Source of the DNA: Gaiellasilicea sp963707575
GTDB taxonomy: Bacteria; Actinomycetota; Thermoleophilia; Gaiellales; Gaiellaceae
Direction: 5' to 3'
DNA length: 64,000 nucleotides
Assembly: GCA_963707575.1 (NCBI GenBank)
Contig: OY970171.1
Span: 2,356,001-2,420,000, forward strand
Made by a program: the position numbers and the translations under genes. The notes under the pieces were generated by a model. The model ran no database searches and was not told where the DNA came from. It was given only the letters and a program-made list of their open reading frames with translations. Below are positions 41,380 through 49,232 of this stretch, piece by piece; positions within the stretch are counted from its first letter, which is position 1; every line of letters begins with the position of its first letter.

Positions 41380-41771
41380 CCGGAGGTCGACTCGACGACG
41401 TACGCCGCCACGTCGGCGATCTGCTGCGGCTCGAGCTGGTCGCCGAAGGCGGGCATCGCGCCGGCGCCGTTCGTGACGCGGTCGATCGCGAGCTCGAGAT
41501 CGGGCTGCGACTCGTCGAGGTTCGGCCCGATCGAGCCCGACGCACCCGCGGCGTCGAGCGTGTGGCAGCTGCCGCACCCGTTCTCGGCGAAGATTGCCTC
41601 GCCGGCAGCGGCGTCGCCCTCGAGATCCGACCCGGGCGACTCCTCTGTCGTCGCCTCGGGCAGCGTGCCCTCGATGGTCTCCGGCGTCGGCGACGCCTCC
41701 TCGCCACCACCGCAGCCAGCGAGGCCGACGGTGAGGACGAGCAGGAGCGCGATCAGGACGGAGCGGCGCAT
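41376..41771 (-). CDS. Cytochrome c lipoprotein (131 aa)
   Basis: The signal peptide ends LTVGLAGC, a lipobox with Cys20. A Thr/Glu/Pro-rich linker follows. The monohaem domain has CGSCH for covalent haem attachment and AGAMPAFGD for the axial Met. It sits on the outer face of the membrane and could carry electrons to a terminal oxidase. It leads a coupled unit with the HAD gene and serS. Confidence 0.92.
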   Translation of the reverse strand: MRRSVLIALLLVLTVGLAGCGGGEEASPTPETIEGTLPEATTEESPGSDLEGDAAAGEAIFAENGCGSCHTLDAAGASGSIGPNLDESQPDLELAIDRVTNGAGAMPAFGDQLEPQQIADVAAYVVESTSG

Positions 41772-41816
41772 CGCCGCGGAGTCTAACCCGACCCGTCGCG
41801 CCGGCGCGAAGGGGAA

Positions 41817-43226
41817 CTAACGGCGGTGGGTCTCGAGAAACGGGCTCAACACGGGCTTGCGTGGCGGCGGAGCGCCTCCCGGCAGCCAGGGCGCCGCGCG
41901 CGAGAGCGCGAAGGCCAGGACCGCACCGATCCCGATCACGTCGGACGGCGTGTCGTTGACGACGAGCGAGACGGCGAGGGCGACGAGGAAGGCATCGAGC
42001 ACCGGCGTGCGCTCGCCGCGCAGCGCGACCCCGACGAGGACGGCCAGGCCGCCGAGCACCACGACAAGCGCACCGGGGCTCGCGAGTGTCCGCCGGACCG
42101 AGAGCTCGACCCGGTCCGCGAGGTCGCCGACGAGCTCTCCGGGGCCGCCCGAGAGTGCCGCGGTGACGTGGCTCTCGCCGCCCGTCAGCGCGTCCAGCGC
42201 GACGAGTGCGAGCGCCACGGCGACGACCGCCGCCGCGACTGCCGCCACCGAGCGCGCTGTCAGCCGGACGTCGTTCAGGCGCAGTGCGAGCACGGCGAGC
42301 CCGGTCGCAAGCACGAGCAGACCGCCGCCGTCGGCTCCGAAGCGGTTGCCCCCGACGGCGACGAGTGCCAGGCCGGCCACGAGCAAGGCCGCCCGGCCGA
42401 GCAGCGCCGTGCCGAGCAGCGCGGGCACGAGGAGCATCGTTCCAAGCAGGTTGTTGATCCCGTAGAAGCGGCCCGACTGGGAGGGGCCGAGCGGCGACAG
42501 CGCCACCGTCTCCGCGTCGAGGCCGAGCGACACGAGGTACGCGGCCAGGATCGCCGCGCAGGCGAGCCCGAGAGGGAGCAGCACCACCGCCGCAACCGCC
42601 GCGAGGGCGAGCCAGGGAGACAGGAGCAAGTTGGCCGCCAGCGCCACGAGCAGCGCGCGGAGTGCGAGCGGGGGGCGCACGACGGCGAGCACGACGAGCG
42701 CCGCCGCGAGGAGGAGTGTCAGCGGCAGGCGCAGCGAGTCGCTGCGGTCGATCCGCTCGTCAAGCCGCTCGAGGGCCGCGACGGGGTCGCTCGACGCGGT
42801 CGTGCGCAGCCGCCCCGTCGCCACGTCCGTGATCGAGACGAGGCCGTCGATGCGGGTCGAGTCGGAGGTGAGCAGGCCTTCGGCGCCGAGCAGGGCGATC
42901 GGGTAGCGGCGGTCGTTGTCGGTGCGGCCCTCGGGCGGCAGCGAGACGAGGATCACGGGACCCCCCGGCGCGTCCAGCTCGATCAGGTTCTCTCCCTCGG
43001 CGACGCCGCCGAGCAGGTCGTGCTCCAGCTCTCCGCGCAGGAGAGCCGCAAGCGCGCTCGCGCGCGTCACCTCGGGACCTGCTCCGGGGACGAGCCAACC
43101 GAGCGCTGCTTCGTCCGCGTACCGCTCGAGCTCGAACGGCGGCACGATGCGCACGCCGGCGCCGGCGGGAGCGGCGGTGAGGAGCAGCGGCAACACTAGG
43201 ATCGACAGCCGGAGGGCGACGCGCAT
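41817..43226 (-). CDS. Polytopic membrane protein with exported N-terminal domain (469 aa)
   Basis: ATG 43226 begins a signal peptide (LRLSILVLPLLLTAAPAGAG). An extracytoplasmic domain of about 130 residues follows (GGPVILVSLPPEGRTDNDRR within it). Then come about ten membrane helices. Two motifs stand out between helices: PSQSGRFYGINNLLG and GGNRFGADGGG. I recall comparable R-F-Y-G-I-G-N and G-A-D-x-G-G motifs in uncharacterised actinobacterial membrane proteins, but cannot name a function. It is divergent from the gene at 43243 with only 16 nt between starts. Confidence 0.75.
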   Translation of the reverse strand: MRVALRLSILVLPLLLTAAPAGAGVRIVPPFELERYADEAALGWLVPGAGPEVTRASALAALLRGELEHDLLGGVAEGENLIELDAPGGPVILVSLPPEGRTDNDRRYPIALLGAEGLLTSDSTRIDGLVSITDVATGRLRTTASSDPVAALERLDERIDRSDSLRLPLTLLLAAALVVLAVVRPPLALRALLVALAANLLLSPWLALAAVAAVVLLPLGLACAAILAAYLVSLGLDAETVALSPLGPSQSGRFYGINNLLGTMLLVPALLGTALLGRAALLVAGLALVAVGGNRFGADGGGLLVLATGLAVLALRLNDVRLTARSVAAVAAAVVAVALALVALDALTGGESHVTAALSGGPGELVGDLADRVELSVRRTLASPGALVVVLGGLAVLVGVALRGERTPVLDAFLVALAVSLVVNDTPSDVIGIGAVLAFALSRAAPWLPGGAPPPRKPVLSPFLETHRR

Positions 43227-43242
43227 CGGAGGGAGGCTCGCG

Positions 43243-43782
43243 GTGGAAGGCGTCAGGGTCAAGCGAGTACTCGACGAACTGCTGCCCGTCTGGCATCACG
43301 CGGCCCGGTACACGATTCACGTCGAGGCTTCACCGGAGTGCGCCCTCGACGCTGCGCGCCGGGTCTCGGCGGCGGAGATGCCGTCCGCTCGGCTGCTGAT
43401 GCGCCTGCGCGGCTTGCGCCCGGCGCGAGCCCGCCCGCTCACCGATGCGATGGTCGCGGCCGGCTTCGCCCGGATCGGAGATGACGTGCTCGTGCTCGTC
43501 GGCAGGCCGTGGTCGCTCCGCGGCGGCCTGCGGCGCGTCGACGACTTCGTCGCCTTCGACGAGCCGGGGTACGCGAAGATCGCGTTCGATTTCACGGCTG
43601 CCCGCGACGGGAGCGGAACCCGGCTCGCCACCGAGACGCGCGTGCTCCTCACCGACAACGCCGCCCGCCGGCGCTTCGCCGCGTACTGGCTCGTTGTCCG
43701 GCCCTTCAGCGGCCTCGTCCGGCGGAGCTGGCTCGCCGCCGCCAAGCGCCGTGCTGAAGGCGAGCAGGCCTCCACGGGGTAG
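43243..43782 (+). CDS. SRPBCC-like (DUF2867-type) protein (179 aa)
   Basis: GGAGGGAGG before GTG 43243 fixes the start. ARYTIHVEASPECALDAARR begins a helix-grip fold. GDDVLVLVGRPWSLRGGLRR and the strands YAKIAFDFTAA and RLATETRVLLTD follow, then WLVVRPFSGLVRRSWLAAA, which is typical of polyketide-cyclase-like START domains. It probably binds a hydrophobic ligand. Its stop codon lies inside the -10 box of the methyltransferase gene that follows. Confidence 0.75.
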   Translation: MEGVRVKRVLDELLPVWHHAARYTIHVEASPECALDAARRVSAAEMPSARLLMRLRGLRPARARPLTDAMVAAGFARIGDDVLVLVGRPWSLRGGLRRVDDFVAFDEPGYAKIAFDFTAARDGSGTRLATETRVLLTDNAARRRFAAYWLVVRPFSGLVRRSWLAAAKRRAEGEQASTG

Positions 43783-43785
43783 GGT
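43780..43785 (+). promoter_or_regulatory. -10 box TAGGGT overlapping a stop codon
   Basis: TAGGGT includes the TAG stop of the upstream gene and is followed by 6 nt and ATG 43792. Confidence 0.5.
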
Positions 43786-43791
43786 CCGCGA

Positions 43792-44427
43792 ATGGACAAC
43801 ATCGTCCCGGCGCCGATCGACGCGTACGCGGAGGCGCACACGACGCCGCCCCTCGAGCTGCTCGTGGCGCTCGCCGAGGAGACCCGCGCGACGATGAGCG
43901 CCCCGCAGATGCTGACCGGCACCGTCGAAGGGCGCTTCCTCGAACTGCTGGTCTTCGGCACCGGCGCGCGCCGGGTCCTCGAGCTCGGCACGTTCACCGG
44001 CTACTCGGCCCTCTCGATGGCGGCCGCGCTGCCCGAGGGGGGCCGGATCGACACCTGCGACATCGAGCCGAAGCACGCCGAGGTCGCGCAGCGCTACATC
44101 GACCAGAGCCCGTACGCGGACCGGATCACGATCCATCTCGGGCCGGCACTCGAGACGATCGCGAAGCTCGACGGCGAGTTCGACCTCGTCTTCATCGACG
44201 CGGACAAGCCGAACTACGCCAACTACTACGAGGCGGTGCTGCCCCGCCTCTCCGCGCGTGGGCTGATCGCGATCGACAACACGCTTTGGAGCGGCCGCGT
44301 GCTCGACCCGCAGGACGAGCACTCGCGGGCGATCGCCGCGCTGAACGACGCGATCGTCGCCGACGAGCGCGTCGTCGCCGTGCAACTGACCGTCCGCGAC
44401 GGCGTCACTCTCGTGCGCCGCCGCTAG
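43792..44427 (+). CDS. O-methyltransferase (catechol/caffeoyl-CoA OMT family)
   Basis: 211 aa. RRVLELGTFTGYSALSMA is SAM motif I, IDTCDIEPKHAEVA is post-I, and FDLVFIDADKPNYANYYE supplies the Asp-Asp metal ligands. GLIAIDNTLWSGRV holds the third (D/N) ligand. These cation-dependent enzymes methylate catechol-type hydroxyls. Appears to have its own leaderless promoter. Confidence 0.92.
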   Translation: MDNIVPAPIDAYAEAHTTPPLELLVALAEETRATMSAPQMLTGTVEGRFLELLVFGTGARRVLELGTFTGYSALSMAAALPEGGRIDTCDIEPKHAEVAQRYIDQSPYADRITIHLGPALETIAKLDGEFDLVFIDADKPNYANYYEAVLPRLSARGLIAIDNTLWSGRVLDPQDEHSRAIAALNDAIVADERVVAVQLTVRDGVTLVRRR

Positions 44428-44456
44428 AAGGATCAGTCGCCCGGCCGCCGGGCCGC

Positions 44457-44876
44457 CTACCCGTAGAGCAGGGTGATCATCGAGACGAAGCTCGACATCG
44501 TCGGCGGCAAGGCCGTCTGGCGTGCCACCTGCACGTGCGTGCAGGACTTCCTGTCGTCGATCGCCGCCTGTGGCCCGAAGTAGGTCTTCGGCGTCACCTG
44601 AGCGGCGCCTAGCTGGTCGACTGCGTTCCACGTCGAGATGAAGGCGTCCGCCGTCGCTGCGGTTGCGCACGCGTCGGCGCTGAAGTTGAGGACGAGGATG
44701 CTGGTCAGCTGCTTGACCTGGGTCTGCAGCGTCTTCACCTGCGTCTGGAGCTTCGTGATCGTCTTCATCTGCCGCTCGAGCTTCGCGATCCTCTTGTCGG
44801 CCGGCGTGGCCGCCGCGGCCGGAGCAGCGACGACGAGCGAGAGCGCGGCGAGTGCCGCAGCGATGGAACGGTTCAA
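44457..44876 (-). CDS. Secreted coiled-coil protein (139 aa)
   Basis: A TTG at 44876 with AGGGGG about 9 nt upstream gives a Sec signal peptide (MNRSIAAALAALSLVVAA). The mature protein starts with a heptad-repeat helix (DKRIAKLERQMKTITKLQTQ and then VKTLQTQVKQLTSIL). A small domain follows with two Cys (ADACATAATADAF and DRKSCTHVQV). Such coiled-coil leaders are common in exported actinobacterial proteins. Role unknown; convergent with the methyltransferase. Confidence 0.72.
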   Translation of the reverse strand: MNRSIAAALAALSLVVAAPAAAATPADKRIAKLERQMKTITKLQTQVKTLQTQVKQLTSILVLNFSADACATAATADAFISTWNAVDQLGAAQVTPKTYFGPQAAIDDRKSCTHVQVARQTALPPTMSSFVSMITLLYG

Positions 44877-45017
44877 AGGTAAGACCCCCTGATCGAGCCG
44901 GGGCACCATGCCCCGGGCCGTCGGAGTATGAACGGGCCTCCGGAGCTCCACCATCCCCGATTCGTAGGATGTTCGCCCCGAGGGACATGTCCGAAGCGGA
45001 CGGTACGGTGGCGGCCG

Positions 45018-45689
45018 ATGCGTCTCCTCGTCGCGCGCTGCGAAGTGACCTACACCGGCCGGCTCGATGCCTTCCTGCCGGAGGCCGTGCGGCTGCTGAT
45101 GCTGAAGTCCGACGGCTCCGTGCTCGTGCACGCCGACTCGGGCGGCTACCGTCCCTCGAACTGGATGACGCCTCCCACCGTGATCGAGGAGGCGGACGGG
45201 CTGATCGTCGTCCGAAAGCGGGCCGGCAAGACCGAGGATCGGCTCGAGATCCGGATCGCGGAGGTGCTGAGTGACCAGGAGCACGCGATGGACGAGGTCG
45301 CCGGGCTCGAGAAGGACGGGGTCGAGCGCCACCTGCAGGAGGCGCTCGCCGAGCGTCCGGACCGGCTGGAGGAGGAGCTGCGCCTGGTCCGTCGCGAGTG
45401 GTCGACCGGGATCGGGCCGGTCGACCTGATGTGCCGCGACTGCGATGACGGCTGGGTCGCGGTCGAGATCAAGCGCGTCGGCACGATCGACGCCGTCGAG
45501 CAGCTGACGCGCTACCTCGGCTTCATCCGCGCGGATCCGGCCAAGGAGCGCTGCCGCGGCATCCTCGCGGCGCAGTCGTTCAAGCCGCAGGCGGTGACGC
45601 TCGCGGAGTCGCGTGGGATCGCCTGCGTCGAGGTCGACCTGGCCGTCCTCCGCGGCGAGCGCGAGCCGGAGCTGACGCTGTTCGGTTGA
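45018..45689 (+). CDS. nucS: NucS/EndoMS mismatch-specific endonuclease
   Basis: 223 aa. The ATG at 45018 (TACGGT 8 nt upstream, no ribosome site) gives MRLLVARCEVTYTGRLDAF, the canonical NucS beginning. The N-terminal beta domain dimerises and binds DNA. The C-terminal RecB-like nuclease has GIGPVDLMCRD and WVAVEIKRVGTIDAVEQLTR (D, E-x-K, Q). The C-terminus ends LTLFG, similar to the hydrophobic beta-clamp-binding tail of other NucS proteins. It carries out non-canonical mismatch repair in bacteria without MutS/MutL. Confidence 0.94.
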   Translation: MRLLVARCEVTYTGRLDAFLPEAVRLLMLKSDGSVLVHADSGGYRPSNWMTPPTVIEEADGLIVVRKRAGKTEDRLEIRIAEVLSDQEHAMDEVAGLEKDGVERHLQEALAERPDRLEEELRLVRREWSTGIGPVDLMCRDCDDGWVAVEIKRVGTIDAVEQLTRYLGFIRADPAKERCRGILAAQSFKPQAVTLAESRGIACVEVDLAVLRGEREPELTLFG

Positions 45690-45711
45690 CCGGAGGAACA
45701 CAAGCTCCGGC

Positions 45712-46626
45712 TCACGGGACGACAGCGGCCTTGAGGTAGTCGCTGGGCGGGTCGGCGAAGAGCTTCGCGACGCCCTCGAGGCCGACCCGGTGCGTGATGA
45801 GCCGGCCCCACGGGAACGCGCCGCTGCCCAGGAAGGCGAGCGCCGCACGGACGTGCCGCGGGGCATGGTGGAAGGCGCCGCGGAGGGTCAGCTCCTCGTA
45901 ATGGAGCCGGTACGCGTCGACGCTCAGCGCCGCGTCGCGCTCGCGCCCGCCGAAGTAGACGACGGTGCCGCCGGGCCGGACGAGCTCCAGCGCCCGCGCC
46001 CACGCGTCGGCCGTCCCAGCCGCCTCGATCACGACGTCCGCCCGCTCACCGCCGCCGGCCTCGGCGCCGAAGAGCGGCGCGAGGGCACGGCGCTCGGGCC
46101 GGCCGCCGACGATCTCGGCGCGGCCCCCCGCATCTCGCACGCATGCTGCGAGCATCAGGCCGATCGGACCGGCGCCGAGGATCGCGACGCGGTCGCCGGC
46201 CTCGACCCCGGCGCGCTCGACGCCGCGCAGGCAGCACGCGAGCGGCTCGACCATCGCGGCCACCTCCGAGGCGAGGCCGTCCGGCACGGGGAGGAGGTTC
46301 ACCTCGGCGATCTGCCGGGGGACCAGCAGGTACTCGGCATAGGCGCCGTTCAGCAGCTCGAGCGGCTCGCCGCGCTCGTCGCCGGCCGCCGAGTTAGCCG
46401 CCACGAGACGTCGCCCGGTCGCGACGTCGATGCCGCAGAACTCGTGCCCGAACGGGCTCGGGAGCGAGTCGAGCAGGAGCGGGTGTCCACGCCTGAACGT
46501 CTTCAGGTCGGTCCCGTCGGTGAGCGCGACCTCCACCTGAACCAGAACGTCGCCGGGACCTGCCTCCGGACGGGGAACGTCCTCGAGCCTCAGGTCTCCG
46601 GCCCCGTGGAAGCGCAGCGCCTTCAC
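45712..46626 (-). CDS. Zinc-less MDR (alcohol dehydrogenase-like) protein
   Basis: 304 aa, shorter than the usual ~340. The GroES-like domain begins MKALRFHGAGDLRLEDVP. At the catalytic Cys position the segment reads VALTDGTDLKTF, with Asp where C-G-T-D is usual. GHEFCG is kept. The structural-zinc four-Cys loop is absent: VAANSAAGDERGEPLELLNG goes straight to GAYAEY. The Rossmann half is intact (VAILGAGPIGLMLAACV). Overlaps the upstream paralogue by GTGA. Probably NAD(P)-dependent but without zinc chemistry. Confidence 0.83.
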   Translation of the reverse strand: MKALRFHGAGDLRLEDVPRPEAGPGDVLVQVEVALTDGTDLKTFRRGHPLLLDSLPSPFGHEFCGIDVATGRRLVAANSAAGDERGEPLELLNGAYAEYLLVPRQIAEVNLLPVPDGLASEVAAMVEPLACCLRGVERAGVEAGDRVAILGAGPIGLMLAACVRDAGGRAEIVGGRPERRALAPLFGAEAGGGERADVVIEAAGTADAWARALELVRPGGTVVYFGGRERDAALSVDAYRLHYEELTLRGAFHHAPRHVRAALAFLGSGAFPWGRLITHRVGLEGVAKLFADPPSDYLKAAVVP

Positions 46627-47450
46627 GGGGTGAAGACGACCTTCACGGCGCGACCGCTGCGGTACAGGTCGAGCCCCTCCGCGAAGCGTTCGAGCGGCAG
46701 CACGGTCGGCTCGGGTAGTTCGAGCTCGGGCAGGAGCGCCGCCGCCTCGGCCATGTGGCGCGGCGTGGCCGAACGGGAGCCGACGAGCGTGAGCTCACGG
46801 CGGTAGACCTCGTCGAGATCGACCGGGCCGGCGCCGGCGAAGACGAGGATCGTCCCTCCCGGCGCAACCTGGCTGAGCGGTGCGGCCGGCGCGCAGAGGA
46901 CGGCGGCGTCGACGGGCTCGTCCGGAGCAGGACCAGTCCGCTCGGGCCGGGCGTCCGTCGCGAACACCTCGTCGCCCCGACGGCGCAGGACGGCTGCGAA
47001 GAGCCTGCCCACGAAGCCGTGGCCGACGACGAGCAGGCGTCCGCGCGGCAGCCGCTCGGCTCCGCGCAGGACGCACGCGAGCGGCTCCACGTACGTGCCC
47101 GTCGCGTCGTCGACGGCGTCCGGAAGCTCGACGCCGTCCGCGGCCGCCACCTCCTCGGCGAAGCCGCCCGGCACGATCGTGGGTGCCGCGAAGCGCTCGC
47201 ACGTTGACTCGTGCCCCGCCAGGCACCGCGGGCACTCACCGCAGGGCCGGTGGTGGATCAGGGCGAGGCGCACTCCATCCGCTCGCCGCGCGACGACCTC
47301 GTGGCCGAGCACGGTCCCGGCCGGTGCGCGACCGAGCTTCTCGACGTCGGAGCCGCAGAGCCCGCACGCGAGCACGCGCATCGGGTCGCCGGGAGCGGGC
47401 GCGTCCGCGAGCCCGGGCTGTCCCTCTGCGTCGAGTACGACCGCGCGCAC
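46623..47450 (-). CDS. Zinc-dependent MDR dehydrogenase-like protein
   Basis: 275 aa from a GTG at 47450, set by TACGAT 6 nt upstream. LACGLCGSDVEKLG supplies the catalytic Cys, LGHEVVARR the His-Glu, and CGECPRCLAGHESTC the complete structural zinc site. The Rossmann core is RLLVVGHGFVGRLFAAVL. It is shorter than typical, with a compact nucleotide-binding domain. It is translationally coupled to its zinc-less paralogue, which suggests a heteromeric pair or a two-step sugar/alcohol oxidation; substrate unknown. Confidence 0.83.
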   Translation of the reverse strand: MRAVVLDAEGQPGLADAPAPGDPMRVLACGLCGSDVEKLGRAPAGTVLGHEVVARRADGVRLALIHHRPCGECPRCLAGHESTCERFAAPTIVPGGFAEEVAAADGVELPDAVDDATGTYVEPLACVLRGAERLPRGRLLVVGHGFVGRLFAAVLRRRGDEVFATDARPERTGPAPDEPVDAAVLCAPAAPLSQVAPGGTILVFAGAGPVDLDEVYRRELTLVGSRSATPRHMAEAAALLPELELPEPTVLPLERFAEGLDLYRSGRAVKVVFTP

Positions 47451-47456
47451 GCCCGC

Positions 47457-47462
47457 ATCGTA
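47457..47462 (-). promoter_or_regulatory. -10 box TACGAT of a leaderless promoter (minus strand)
   Basis: Reads TACGAT on the minus strand, 6 nt before GTG 47450. The plus-strand MFS gene starts 36 nt away, so the divergent promoters nearly abut. Confidence 0.5.
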
Positions 47463-47485
47463 GGGATGGATACCCTCGCCGTCCG

Positions 47486-48730
47486 ATGAGGCGGCGGCTG
47501 CCACCGGTTCTGCGCGAGCGCGACTACACGCGCCTTCTCAGCTCGTCGATCGCGTACGGCGTCGGGCGCGAGATGGTGTTCGTCGCAGTCGGCTGGCAGG
47601 TCTACGACATCTCGCGGAACCCGTTCCACCTGGGTCTCGTCGGCCTGGCCGAGTTCCTGCCGCTGGCTCTCTTCGCGCTCCCCGCCGGTGCGATTGCCGA
47701 CCGGTTCTCGCGCAAGCACGTCTTGATCGCGTCGCTGCTGATCGACGCGGCGATCACCTTGGCACTGCTCGTCGTCAGCCTCTCCGGCGCGAACTCGCTG
47801 TGGCCGTTCCTCGCGCTCTCGTTCGCGAGCGGGACCTCGGCCGCGCTCGGGAACCCGGCCATCCGCTCGATGTGGCCGACGCTCGTGCCGCTCGAGTTGC
47901 TCACACGGGCGCTCGCGTTGCGCTCGACGGTGGTCCAGGCGAGCGTCGTCACAGGTCCTGCGATCGGCGGCCTGCTCTTCGCCATCAGCCCGGAGGCGGT
48001 CTATGCGACCGGCGCGGCGCTCATGATTCTCGCCGCGCTACTTACGGTTCCGATCAGGCCGAGGACGATCGAGGAGGGACCGGTAGAGCTTGTCGGCACG
48101 CGCCTCGGCTCGCTGCTCGCCGGCCTGCGCTTCGTTCGCCGCACGCCCGTGCTGCTCGGGGCGATCTCGCTCGATCTCGTGGCCGTCCTGTTCGGCGGTG
48201 CCGTCGCGCTGCTGCCGCTCTTCGCGCGCGACATCCTCGAGGTCGGGCCCGTCGGCCTCGGCGTGCTGCGCAGCGCGCCCGCGGTCGGCGCGCTGCTCGC
48301 CGGAATCATGCTCACGCGACGGCCGCTGCAGGGCGTGGCCGGCCGGAAGCTGCTGATCGTCGTCGCCCTCTTCGGCGCGAGCATGATCGTCTTCGGCCTG
48401 TCCCGTAGCTTCGCGCTCTCCTTCGCCGCACTCGCGGTCGGCGGGTTCGTGGACATGATCAGCATGAACATCCGCTCGATGATCACGGCGCTCGCGACCC
48501 CCGACATCCTGCGCGGCCGGGTCAACGCGGTCGAGATGGTCTTCATCAGTGCCTCGAACGAGCTCGGTGCGTTCGAGTCGGGAGCCGCCGCCGCGCTCGT
48601 GGGCGCCGTTCCGGCGGTCGTGATCGGCGGCTCGCTGACGATCCTCGCCGCGCTCGTGTGGCCGCGCCTGTTCCCCGAGATGGCCCGGATCGACCGGCTC
48701 GAGTCGCTCCATCCGGCCGGCGGCACGTGA
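47486..48730 (+). CDS. MFS transporter, EntS/MFS_3 family
   Basis: 414 aa with 12 helices. VGRNFVF-like VGREMVFVAVGWQVYDIS, LPAGAIADRFSRKHVLIASL (motif A between helices 2 and 3) and FVDMISMNIRSMITALATPD (C-half signature) mark this exporter family. The sequence RGRVNAVEMVFISASNELGA also fits it. Members export siderophores or drugs. It ends just upstream of the tRNA-Ala gene. Confidence 0.9.
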   Translation: MRRRLPPVLRERDYTRLLSSSIAYGVGREMVFVAVGWQVYDISRNPFHLGLVGLAEFLPLALFALPAGAIADRFSRKHVLIASLLIDAAITLALLVVSLSGANSLWPFLALSFASGTSAALGNPAIRSMWPTLVPLELLTRALALRSTVVQASVVTGPAIGGLLFAISPEAVYATGAALMILAALLTVPIRPRTIEEGPVELVGTRLGSLLAGLRFVRRTPVLLGAISLDLVAVLFGGAVALLPLFARDILEVGPVGLGVLRSAPAVGALLAGIMLTRRPLQGVAGRKLLIVVALFGASMIVFGLSRSFALSFAALAVGGFVDMISMNIRSMITALATPDILRGRVNAVEMVFISASNELGAFESGAAAALVGAVPAVVIGGSLTILAALVWPRLFPEMARIDRLESLHPAGGT

Positions 48731-48744
48731 CGCGGGACCGGCGC

Positions 48745-48750
48745 TACAAT
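48745..48750 (+). promoter_or_regulatory. -10 box TACAAT for tRNA-Ala
   Basis: TACAAT lies 10 nt upstream of the tRNA 5' end, a normal distance for a tRNA promoter with a short 5' leader. Confidence 0.55.
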
Positions 48751-48760
48751 CTACGACCGC

Positions 48761-48833
48761 GGGGCTATAGCTCAGTTGGGAGAGCGCCTGGTTCGCAATC
48801 AGGAGGTCGGCGGTTCGAGCCCGCCTAGCTCCA
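48761..48833 (+). tRNA. tRNA-Ala (anticodon CGC)
   Basis: 73 nt: acceptor GGGGCTA/TAGCTCC with discriminator A, D arm GCTCAGTTGGGAGAGC, anticodon loop TTCGCAA, T arm GGCGGTTCGAGCCCGCC. CCA is not encoded. Its last 45 nt are repeated exactly at 50593-50637. Confidence 0.95.
48789..48833 (+). repeat. attL: 3' end of tRNA-Ala (45 nt)
   Basis: Identical, base for base, to 50593-50637. The identity starts in the anticodon stem and stops exactly at the discriminator base, as at integration sites used by tyrosine recombinases. Confidence 0.85.
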
Positions 48834-49232
48834 TCGCTAACACTGCTGCAAACGCCGGGTTTTTCTGAAAGTCGGTGTTTTGCGGTTTGTCTCGTGCGCC
48901 ACGGTATGCGAGAGTCGTGCGAGATCCCGGTGCGGGGGAGCCCCTGCACGAAGCAGGCGATCGACGACCTCACAGAGCGTGTTCGAGCGGTGCTCTCGGC
49001 GAGCCTTCCACCACAAGGCTAAGACGGGCGCGCGGTCGAGAGCGGGTTGAAGCTACCCCCGTCCTGGCGAGAGGACGCTCGCCCAGGCGACGTGACCGTC
49101 ACGCGCCAACGCGTAGGACCCAGATGGGCTAGTTCGAGAGCGCGACAGGCCTACGTTGCCATGGCCCGTTAGGCGCTGCGGCGGCGTGCCTGGCAGAAGC
49201 GAGCCAGGCAACGCCGAGCGCAGTCGCTTCGC
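48834..49232. other. 399-nt non-coding stretch inside the island with decayed coding traces
   Basis: A frame from about 48898 to 49022 reads CEIPVRGSPCTKQAIDDLTE and RVRAVLSASLPPQG before a stop. It resembles the C-terminus of some protein (for example a PlsC-type acyltransferase tail) but has no upstream part. The 11-mer GTGCGAGATCC near 48917 recurs near 50470 in the other flank. No complete gene is seen. Confidence 0.4.

Noticed and set aside
41826..43199. A 457-codon plus-strand frame antisense to the polytopic membrane protein
   Set aside because: Composition (R/E/G/Q) is that of a shadow; the opposite frame has a signal peptide, helices and motifs.
48826..48973. Minus-strand protein fragment reading through the tRNA (ARTADLLIANQALSQLSYSP)
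   Set aside because: This is the well-known spurious translation antisense to tRNA-Ala.
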